A stretch of DNA of 7,912 bases, from assembly GCA_024691065.1 (NCBI GenBank), contig JAILOA010000063.1:1-7912 (forward strand). Direction: 5' to 3'. Source of the stretch: Lachnospiraceae bacterium (lineage in GTDB: Bacteria; Bacillota; Clostridia; Lachnospirales; Lachnospiraceae). Below, one piece after another: positions 1 through 6,400 of the stretch. The position numbers were made by a program, and so were the translations under genes. The notes beneath the pieces are model-generated. The model was not told where the DNA came from. It saw only the letters and a program-made list of their open reading frames with translations, and did no database searches. Position 1 is the stretch's first letter. Each line of letters opens with the position of its first letter.

Positions 1-1088
1 TCCTTACCATATTCCCACAAATCGGAAAATGCTTTACTATTCAACAAATCTCCGGCATTACCGGCTTTATTTATAAGAATCTTAATCTTTCTGATTATAT
101 TCTTTATCTTTTGACCTGTATTCTCAAAAATCAAAGAAATACGCTCCTTTAAATTTTTAAGAACATTAACCAATGATTTGATTTTATAAGATATACGCGT
201 AAATATCAAGTCTTTTTTTTCTGCCTTTTGATGACCGTGATCGCCCAAAGCTTCATTTTCTTCTTCATCATCCGAAGGATCAATGCTATCTTCTGTCCGT
301 GCCGCCTCTCCTTCAATATCAATACCGTTGGTATACTGCTTTAAATCCGGGGGTTCGGTTCCTTCATCAAATTGCTTTATATCCGGGCTTTCGGTTCCTT
401 CATCATATGAATTCATATCCTTATCAAAGTCCATATCGCTGTTAGTATTATCTGAATCTATGATTTGTTCTATATTTTCTTCCTCTTTTTCTGTCTTTAG
501 AGCCTTATCTCTCTCAGCCCTTTCTTTCGCGGCCTTTTTTTCTGCCTTATCTCTCTCAGCCCTTTCTTTCGCGGCCTTTTTTTCTGACTTTTCTCTGTCA
601 GCCCTTTCTTTCGCGGCCTTTTTTTCTGACTTTTCTCTCTCAGCCTTTTCTTTCGCGGCCTTTTTTTCTGCCTTTTCTCTCTCGGCCTTTTCCTTTGCGG
701 CCTTCTTCTTTGCTATCTTTTCCGCTTTTTCCTCATCCGGAATAGCTTCCTCCGGCTCTCCGTCGGAATTAATCACATCCACAAGTCCATCCGACATCTT
801 TCCTGTAACTTTGTCAGTTACATTGACACCGAACAGTTTTACTTTCAGACCTCTCTTCTTACCGGATATCTTATATACCACCGAAGCTATATATAAAAAT
901 AAATGTAAATCAAAAGTAGCATTCAGTTCATTTGTAACTACTCCGTTTTTATTTTGCGGAACCTTTTTAACCTTTACAAAATAACTTGTCGGGCACGCCA
1001 AAATAAGCACTATTATTAATAGCACCAATAAAACCAAAAATAAAATTGTAAGACCTAAGATTTTTAAAACCGTTAGTAAAATTGCCAT
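1..1088 (-). CDS. DUF2953-like membrane protein with charged repeat insertion (partial, 3' end outside window)
   Basis: The frame is open from an ATG at 1088 to the left edge, giving the first 362 residues; the C-terminus is missing. An in-frame TAA lies just upstream and an AGGTG precedes the ATG by 4 nt, so the start is well fixed. Residues 5-31 are one hydrophobic helix, followed by about 60 residues including a short Leu/Val-rich strand pattern (81-90, LKVKLFGVNV). Residues 128-197 are five 14-residue Lys/Glu/Ala/Arg repeats, 200-280 are acidic and disordered-looking, and 285-362 return to basic helices (KIKNIIRKIKILINK). An N-terminal helix, variable charged linker and basic helical region before the conserved C-terminal part are what I know of DUF2953 proteins of Clostridia, whose genes often precede ytfJ/gerW; that neighbour would lie outside this window. 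The function is unknown. The gene follows the 112-residue gene by 22 nt, so they are probably co-transcribed. Confidence 0.75.
   Translation of the reverse strand, partial: MAILLTVLKILGLTILFLVLLVLLIIVLILACPTSYFVKVKKVPQNKNGVVTNELNATFDLHLFLYIASVVYKISGKKRGLKVKLFGVNVTDKVTGKMSDGLVDVINSDGEPEEAIPDEEKAEKIAKKKAAKEKAEREKAEKKAAKEKAEREKSEKKAAKERADREKSEKKAAKERAERDKAEKKAAKERAERDKALKTEKEEENIEQIIDSDNTNSDMDFDKDMNSYDEGTESPDIKQFDEGTEPPDLKQYTNGIDIEGEAARTEDSIDPSDDEEENEALGDHGHQKAEKKDLIFTRISYKIKSLVNVLKNLKERISLIFENTGQKIKNIIRKIKILINKAGNAGDLLNSKAFSDLWEYGK
337..408 (-). repeat. Two tandem 36-bp in-frame repeats encoding an acidic 12-residue motif
   Basis: Two adjacent 36-bp units (337-372 and 373-408) differ at only a few bases. 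On the minus strand each encodes a 12-residue unit based on DEGTE(S/P)PD(I/L)KQ followed by an aromatic residue. They lie in the acidic linker between the 14-residue repeats and the basic C-terminal helices of the DUF2953-like protein. Confidence 0.85.
498..707 (-). repeat. Five tandem 42-bp in-frame repeats inside the DUF2953-like gene
   Basis: A GCGGCC hexamer recurs at 529, 571, 613, 655 and 697, exactly 42 bp apart. Each unit encodes 14 residues on the pattern KKAAKE(K/R)A(E/D)R(E/D)K(A/S)E, covering residues 128-197. Units differ at only a few positions (Lys/Arg, Glu/Asp, Ala/Ser). The mix of alternating Lys/Arg and Glu with Ala predicts a long, stiff, charged single helix or coiled coil just after the membrane-proximal domain. 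The near identity of the units at DNA level suggests recent expansion by slippage. Confidence 0.95.
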
Positions 1089-1092
1089 ATAA

Positions 1093-1097
1093 CACCT
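1093..1097 (-). promoter_or_regulatory. Ribosome binding site of the DUF2953-like gene
   Basis: AGGTG, 4 nt before the ATG at 1088 on the minus strand. It is a modest match and slightly close, but an in-frame TAA immediately upstream leaves no alternative upstream start. Confidence 0.5.
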
Positions 1098-1110
1098 GCC
1101 TTACAACAAA

Positions 1111-1449
1111 CTATTCCTCCGAAAAGAAAGCGGTAACCGCCTTCGCACTGATATCCCCATATGCTTCAAGGATATCATTCATAATATCCGCCAAAAGCTC
1201 CATACAGGTATCGCGTGAGGCCGCCATACCCACAATCTCCAGGTCAGCCTGATCCAGCTTATAATCCAACCAAAACTGCCCCGCAGAATATATATCCAGG
1301 CAATTATCCCCATTTGACGGAAATGTAATTAAATAGAATGAATTCAACGGAACCTTCTTTTTATTGTAATTTTTTACCATCTTAAGGTATTTCTTTAATT
1401 TTTTCCCTACCTTTTCATCGGTATAAAATTTTTTGTTCCATATAACCAC
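1111..1449 (-). CDS. Conserved-looking small hypothetical protein (112 aa), GTG start
   Basis: This 112-residue protein starts at a GTG with a near-perfect AGGAGG 7 nt upstream; an ATG two bases earlier is in another frame and gives only a short peptide. There is no signal peptide, membrane helix or cysteine cluster. Residues 1-35 are strongly basic (KKLKKYLK, NYNKKK), the middle has strand-like segments (SFYLITFP, LDIYSAGQFWL, LEIVGMAAS), and residues 75-108 form an acidic-hydrophobic helical end (CMELLADIMNDILEAYG). This suggests a small soluble alpha/beta protein. I do not know a named family, although I recall similar small ORFs next to DUF2953 genes in Lachnospiraceae, which fits the 22-nt gap to that gene here. 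The function is unknown. That it is a real gene is supported by the strong ribosome site and its place in the co-directional series. Confidence 0.75.
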   Translation of the reverse strand: MVIWNKKFYTDEKVGKKLKKYLKMVKNYNKKKVPLNSFYLITFPSNGDNCLDIYSAGQFWLDYKLDQADLEIVGMAASRDTCMELLADIMNDILEAYGDISAKAVTAFFSEE

Positions 1450-1456
1450 ATTTCCA

Positions 1457-1462
1457 CCTCCT
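1457..1462 (-). promoter_or_regulatory. Strong ribosome binding site that selects a GTG start
   Basis: AGGAGG on the minus strand, 7 nt before the GTG at 1449. This spacing decides in favour of GTG; the nearby ATG at 1451 is out of frame with the 112-residue protein. Confidence 0.8.
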
Positions 1463-1494
1463 CTGCCTGAATTATTATAAGTAAATAAGTATTT

Positions 1495-1571
1495 TATTTC
1501 GCGCTGCCTGTAAGCATATTGATTTTGATTTTACAAATGCTTATTTCGCGCTGTCTATAAGCATATTGATT
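1495..1571 (-). repeat. Duplicated 3' end of the 578-residue gene (30-bp copies, 47 bp apart)
   Basis: The 30 bp at 1542-1571 recur at 1495-1524 with two differences. The right copy is the true end of the 578-residue gene, encoding INMLIDSAK plus stop (the TAA finishes at 1541). The left copy, in the spacer, would encode INMLTGSAK plus stop but is cut off from the gene by the first stop. The 47-bp offset is not a multiple of three. Confidence 0.9.
1511..1543. other. Hairpin-forming inverted repeat just after the 578-residue gene
   Basis: TAAGCAT (1511-1517) pairs with ATGCTTA (1537-1543). With one bulged base, an inner TTG/CAA extends the stem to about 10 bp around a loop of about 12 nt. The stop codon of the 578-residue gene lies in one arm. 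No T-run follows on the minus strand, so it is not a standard intrinsic terminator. It may stabilise or process mRNA, or simply be a by-product of the duplication. Confidence 0.5.
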
Positions 1572-3277
1572 GCATTTATACAGGCCTGCTTCTCATTCTC
1601 ATCATCGCAGGATGAAAGGGAATCCTTAATGTATTCCGCAACTTCCTTTGCTTCTCTGAAAAATACCGGAAGCTTTTCCAGAATCGCAGCCATTATAGCC
1701 CTTGCGACCCTCCTGTCACAACCCTTTAATTTTTCCTTGAGCTCATAACAAAAGGCATCTGCATTCTTTAAAATATAATCATTATCAGCTAAGTCAAGCT
1801 CATCATTTTCAGTCTTTTTCTCATATTTCTCGCCAAGCGAAATGTCTTCATCGTCGGAAAGCTCCATAAATTCACTTGATCCGGAAAGTTTTGAAATCAT
1901 ATCCAGGGCACGCACTATATCATTCTCTGCCTGATTTTGGGCTGCATCCCCCTTAATACCGAAAGCAGCATAAACATCATCCTTCTGTGCTCCGACTATA
2001 TGATTAATAACCGAATAAAGCATTTCGGATTGTTCGGAGTTAACCTCCTGCTGTCCGATTATACTATCGAAGAACGGATTCAATGATTCAAGTCTGTCCG
2101 CAAACCCATCTCCCTCCGGATTTGTCACATCCCATACATCCGAAGGAGTATCGTTAAACAAAGCATATGTAGCCCTTATAATAATGCTTTCATCGAGATC
2201 TTTACTGATCTTTATTCCATAGGAATCCGAAAGACAAATTACATACAATGCATTTATCATACTCATGAGCATAAAGTAAATATCGCTGAGGGATACAAGC
2301 TCACCCGTAATAAATTCAAGCCTTTCCTGTAACTCGTCAAATTCATTTTCATTAATTTCCTTGATATTAAGATTTGAAAAGAAATCAACCTCTTCTTCAA
2401 ACTTATCATAATATGCAAATGCGTGACTGATACGCTTTAAACCTGCGGCTTCCCTTAAGTTATCCAGGAAACCGTCATAAGAGCTTTTTTCAGACCCCTT
2501 ATAAACCTTGCAACCATCGATAATCAAATCACATAAATGATTCTTTGTCATCCTTATCGGAAGCTGACCGATTACGGATAGAAGCCTTGTATTTACAAGC
2601 ATATTATCGTCACTTTCAAAAATAAATTCCAAAGTCTGCTTGGTTGCAACATCGTCCGGAACATTTTCATAACTTGTAAAATTGTACTCTAAACGGTTGA
2701 ATACATATTCATAAATTGAAAATTTATCGGCATATCCGGTAATTATCTCGGAAATTTTTATTATCCTGTTTCTCAATGTAGCGATTCGCTCGAGTATTTC
2801 GGCTTTTGAAACGGCCTGAGTTACAGATTCGAAAGAACCCTTATTTTCTGCTGTTTCACCGGCATCTGTTGCTTCGGCATCCTCCGCCACAGCGTTTGCT
2901 TCGGCATCCTCCGCCACAGCGTTTGCTTCGGCATCTTCCGCCATAGCGTTTGCTTCGGCATCTTCCGCCACAGCATTTGCTTCGACATCTTCCGCCACAG
3001 CATTTGCTTCGGCATCCTCTACATCCGCCTGAGTTGCTGCATTTTCAAATACCAGACTTAGCAAGGTTTCAAACTCGCTAACCTCTTTTTCAGCCTCTTC
3101 AAAATATATATTAAGCCCGTCATGCCTAATTTCAGTGAAAGTAAAATGCTCCATAGCAAGCTTAATTGCTGCATTTTTGGTTTGAAGCACCATATATTTA
3201 AGACAGGCGCTCTTTATTTCATCCTGTGTGTAATTACGCACCTTTGCGGCTTTGCCACGTTTTTTTCTGCTACCCAT
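1541..3277 (-). CDS. Unrecognised acidic helical protein with Ala/Glu/Asp repeats (578 aa)
   Basis: I do not recognise this 578-residue protein. The ATG at 3277 has AAGGA 7 nt upstream. There is no signal peptide or clear membrane helix, so it is probably cytoplasmic. The N-terminus is very basic (residues 3-13, SRKKRGKAAKV) and leads into a helical region (15-80). Residues 86-139 are six 9-residue units of the type AEDAEANAV, a disordered or helical linker. From about 152 to 578 it is almost all predicted helix, with acidic stretches (about 465-505, such as ELSDDEDIS) and hydrophobic helices (SLSDIYFMLMSMINALYVICL, which is more amphipathic than membrane-spanning in context). The C-terminal 60 residues (CDRRVARAIMAAILEKLPVFF onward) look like a compact helical domain. 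I see no catalytic motif or nucleotide-binding loop. A basic head, flexible linker and helical body suggest a scaffold or binding protein, but this is inference. It lies downstream of the glycosyltransferase in the same direction. Confidence 0.85.
   Translation of the reverse strand: MGSRKKRGKAAKVRNYTQDEIKSACLKYMVLQTKNAAIKLAMEHFTFTEIRHDGLNIYFEEAEKEVSEFETLLSLVFENAATQADVEDAEANAVAEDVEANAVAEDAEANAMAEDAEANAVAEDAEANAVAEDAEATDAGETAENKGSFESVTQAVSKAEILERIATLRNRIIKISEIITGYADKFSIYEYVFNRLEYNFTSYENVPDDVATKQTLEFIFESDDNMLVNTRLLSVIGQLPIRMTKNHLCDLIIDGCKVYKGSEKSSYDGFLDNLREAAGLKRISHAFAYYDKFEEEVDFFSNLNIKEINENEFDELQERLEFITGELVSLSDIYFMLMSMINALYVICLSDSYGIKISKDLDESIIIRATYALFNDTPSDVWDVTNPEGDGFADRLESLNPFFDSIIGQQEVNSEQSEMLYSVINHIVGAQKDDVYAAFGIKGDAAQNQAENDIVRALDMISKLSGSSEFMELSDDEDISLGEKYEKKTENDELDLADNDYILKNADAFCYELKEKLKGCDRRVARAIMAAILEKLPVFFREAKEVAEYIKDSLSSCDDENEKQACINAINMLIDSAK
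2861..3022 (-). repeat. Six tandem 27-bp in-frame repeats
   Basis: Six 27-bp units fill 2861-3022 and encode residues 86-139 of the 578-residue protein. The unit is (A/V)ED(A/V)EANA(V/M); the last unit diverges (AEDAEATDA). Several inner units are nearly identical at DNA level, differing mainly at synonymous C/T positions, so the array could change length by slippage in 9-residue steps without breaking the frame. Confidence 0.95.
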
Positions 3278-3284
3278 TTTTAAA

Positions 3285-3289
3285 TCCTT
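3285..3289 (-). promoter_or_regulatory. Ribosome binding site of the 578-residue gene
   Basis: AAGGA on the minus strand, 7 nt before the ATG at 3277. It lies only a few bases after the stop of the putative small ORF (3293-3295), an arrangement that would allow translational coupling. Confidence 0.6.
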
Positions 3290-3292
3290 TTT

Positions 3293-3436
3293 TTATATTT
3301 TATACGTTCTTTGAAGAACACTTTTTATAGTCCGGATGGCCGACGGTCGTTTAACTCCCTTCACATAAAGGTTTTCCGGCCATCGCTTAAATTTCATAAT
3401 ACCGGTCTTCGTATCCGGCCATCGCTTAAATTTCAT
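3293..3436 (-). CDS. Putative basic small protein (47 aa) with duplicated N-terminus
   Basis: On the minus strand an ATG at 3436 opens a 47-residue frame ending in TAA at 3293, 15 nt before the next gene. It is strongly basic (many Lys/Arg, few acids), begins MKFKRWPDTKTG, repeats MKFKRWP at residue 14, and continues to a helical, basic C-terminus (IRTIKSVLQRTYKI). The repeat is the 39-bp tandem duplication in the DNA, which keeps the frame. In favour: it fills an otherwise empty 197-nt spacer in an apparent operon and lies tightly against the next ribosome site. Against: the start has no good ribosome site (an AGAGGA lies about 21 nt upstream), a second ATG at codon 14 is equally possible, and such short frames arise by chance. 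I recognise no homologue. Confidence 0.35.
   Translation of the reverse strand: MKFKRWPDTKTGIMKFKRWPENLYVKGVKRPSAIRTIKSVLQRTYKI
3306..3319. promoter_or_regulatory. 14-bp palindrome upstream of the 578-residue gene (possible operator)
   Basis: GTTCTT and AAGAAC form perfect arms around a 2-bp centre. On the minus strand the site is followed at once by an AT-rich stretch resembling a -10 box (TATAAAAT), but no -35 match is seen at the usual distance. It could be a protein-binding site for an internal promoter of the 578-residue gene, or chance. Confidence 0.25.
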
Positions 3437-3457
3437 AATACCGGTCTTCGTATCCGG
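3375..3457 (-). repeat. Two perfect tandem 39-bp repeats between glycosyltransferase and 578-residue gene
   Basis: Positions 3375-3413 and 3414-3452 are identical, and the first five bases (TCCGG) start a third copy at 3453-3457. On the minus strand the unit reads in one open frame as PDTKTGIMKFKRW. Perfect identity implies a very recent duplication or selection on the copies. Each unit also holds CCGG blocks that could pair weakly. Confidence 0.95.
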
Positions 3458-3474
3458 TCCTCTATACTACTTTA

Positions 3475-6400
3475 TTACCAGGTCTGTATAAGAACCCACT
3501 TATCAAACCACTTGAGCCACTTCTCAACATAATGGAAATTAACAGGTGTTCCCGTAAGTACCGGATAGAACATTATGAAGAGAACTATCGCAGCTGCAAC
3601 ATAGATGTAACCTGCGTATTTTGTATATTTAGCCCACTTAAACTTCTTGGTGGCAGAGGTTGCGTCAGTAATCTTCTTCAAGCAATATGCAACCATAATT
3701 GTGATGAATGGTACACTTGGGAAGTAGTGATAAATAAATACTACACGGGTTACCAAGAACCAAGGTGCATACTGCGCAAGATATCCTAAAATGAGGAAGC
3801 CACATTTTCTCTCCTTCTTGAAAATCCAGAAGTAAAGCATAACAAGGCTTGCAGGAATACCTGCCCACCATACAAGCGGATTACCGAATGCACTGATACC
3901 CTCGCGTACGGTATCGGATACAACTCCCGAATAATACCACATTGGTCTGTACATAATAGGCCATTGATACCATTTTGAAGAATAAGGATGGGTTGCATCC
4001 AGGCCTGAATGGTAATTATACATTGTCTTCTGCGCTTCAATTACCTTCTGGAAGAAGGTTCTGCCCTCAACACCGTCATTAAACGGTATGTAGGCAAGGC
4101 AGTAAATAATTGCAGGAACTATAATAAATACAAGCACGCAGAACAAAACAGTCTTTAATATATATTTAGGGAACTTCTTGATTATATCATCATGAAGTAT
4201 ACCATTCGTGGTGCCCTCAGGATTCTGCGAAGCGTAAATATATTCTCTGAAACGTCTTCCGAATTGAATAAATATAATCACTGCCAGTCCTGCAGCGGAA
4301 TAGATACCTGTCCACTTGCTGGCAATTCCGAGTCCCATACTCACACCGCAGAGTGCAAGCGGAATAAATGTTTTCTTTAGATCCGTATCATAAAAGCTCA
4401 TCCGCGTGTATAGATACATAAAGTAATACGAAAGCATTATGAATAGGACGACAAATACGTCGATGGTCGCGATTCTGGTCTGCACAAAGTGCATAAAGTC
4501 AAATGAAAACAGTAATGTTGCTATAATCGCATAGTTCGTGTCTTTGAAGAATTTCTTTGCAAAGAAATACATTATAATGACCATAAGAACACCGAAAAGT
4601 GTACCCATAAATCTCCATCCGAACGGATTCATACCAAACATAATGATACCGAGTGCCATAATTTCCTTACCTAAAGGCGGATGGGTATTTTCATAACAAT
4701 ATAAACCATGAATCGTCTCGTAGGCTGTTCTTGCATGATATATTTCGTCGAAGTATGTACCTCTTAAATTAGTATGTCTGTCAATAATTGTATCCTGCTC
4801 ATCGAAAAGAGCCGGGTACTGCTCTGCATTTATAGGAGTTAATAATTTTCCTTCCTGGTCCGAAAATGCAAGCTCTATAATCGAATCCTCACCGGTAGTC
4901 GATGCCGGACAAATATATAAAAATCTGGTTGCGATATCAACATCATTTATATTCCAACGGAAAACCGCTCCCGCATCAAACGGATTTTCTTCCGTATAGA
5001 TATCAACCCAGTTTGTGGCATCGCTTGAAGCCTTTATAAGATACTTTGGATTATTCTTGTAACCAAGATAATCTCTGATTTGCTTAAGGTGAACATCCTG
5101 TCCGAAGTCAAGTGTTATAGCACCTTCAGTCACTACAGAATACGGGGTTTCAGGCGCTGTATGGCTTCCAAGATTAGTAAATGCAACTATGGCATAAATA
5201 ACCGTGATAACACTGACAGCTATGTAATCAACCTTAGTCATCTTTGCAGGAATCTCAGAAGGACGAACCCTTCTTGAATTATCCTTAGGTGCCTTAGAAC
5301 CAAAGCCTGCCTTCTTTTCCTCCACATATGCGTCAATCTCCGCGAGCTCCTCTTCCGGCTTCATATACATTTTAATCATTACATAAATTGTATATCCGAG
5401 ATTAAGAAGCATCATAATTCCGACAACTTTAAATACAGGATTTTCGAAGTCGAAATTCTGAGGATCATAGTAGAAAAGTGCATGTCCCATATTGAGGAAC
5501 ACCGATGTTACCGAAGTCACAAAGAGTACCAAAAGCTCTTTACGCGGTCTCATCGCATAAGCAAATAATAAGAATACAACCGCAGGATACATATAACGCT
5601 CATGCATACGTACAGAAAGCGTAAATACAGCGATTGCTATAAATGCTCCCATAAAGAAGTATTTTGATTTTGAATTTTTACAACGGAAATTAATAAGAAC
5701 GCAAACTGCTACAACCAAAAAGATTACCGCTGTTCCCCAGGTCTGACATTTAAGACCCATAAAAATATCATCCTGGCTTCGCCAGTTCTTGCCGATTAAT
5801 GCCCAGAAATTATAAGCATTTACGCTGGCATAAGGATATGATGTAACCGTGCTTGTGTACTGTTTCAGGGCATAGCTCACACCATAAGGAGCCATAAATA
5901 AGAAAATAGAACCTATGGCCAGAATACCGGAACCGGTATGTATACCAAGCCTTTTAAGAAAGGCATTTGTATCCTTTTTAGTAACAAGATTTTCTTTTCT
6001 GTTTTTAAGAATTTCATTTACATACGCAAGAAGCACAATCGGTGCAAACATAAGAGACTGTGGCTTCATAAGGATAGCAATCGCATATACGAAATACGAA
6101 GGAATAAGCTTATCCTTTACGATGAGATAGCACATCAAAACGATAAAGAACATAAATACAGAGTCTGTCTGACCCCAGATAGTACTATCCAAAAGAATAG
6201 GAGGACAAATCAAAAAGAGTGCTGCAAGGATAGCTGCTCCTCTTTCCTTAAACTTCTCTGAAGCAAGCTTATAAAGGAACCAGGCAATACCTATATCTCC
6301 AAGCATAGCAGGCATTTTGGTAAGAATTACGCTTGCGGTTCCGGATTGTTCCATCTCGGTAGCGTGACGAATTCCTCCTATTAACCATAAAATGTACATA

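Noticed and set aside
283..984. 233-codon plus-strand frame with Phe/Ser/Ala repeats
   Set aside because: It is the reverse complement of the 42-bp repeat array of the DUF2953-like gene; its repeats mirror that array, and the minus frame has a membrane helix, start and ribosome site.
1511..1543. Intrinsic terminator after the 578-residue gene
   Set aside because: The hairpin is AT-rich and not followed by a T-run on the minus strand; a GC-containing sequence follows instead.
2821..3015. 64-codon minus-strand frame with MPKQTLWRK repeats
   Set aside because: Out-of-frame reading of the 27-bp repeats inside the 578-residue gene; no start context of its own.
3375..3457. CRISPR or mobile-element repeats
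   Set aside because: The two 39-bp units are directly adjacent without spacers and have no terminal inverted repeats or transposase nearby.
3311..3532. 73-codon plus-strand frame across the 39-bp repeats
   Set aside because: It runs into the end of the glycosyltransferase on the other strand, has no visible ribosome site, and opposes the direction of all neighbours; the minus-strand 47-codon frame fits the context better.
3786..4040. Minus-strand frames overlapping the 3' part of the glycosyltransferase
   Set aside because: Alternative frames of the PMT half, which has conserved motifs in the main frame and no frameshift.
5938..6261. 107-codon plus-strand frame
   Set aside because: Shadow of the first GT-C half of the glycosyltransferase; composition and lack of ribosome site do not suggest a gene.
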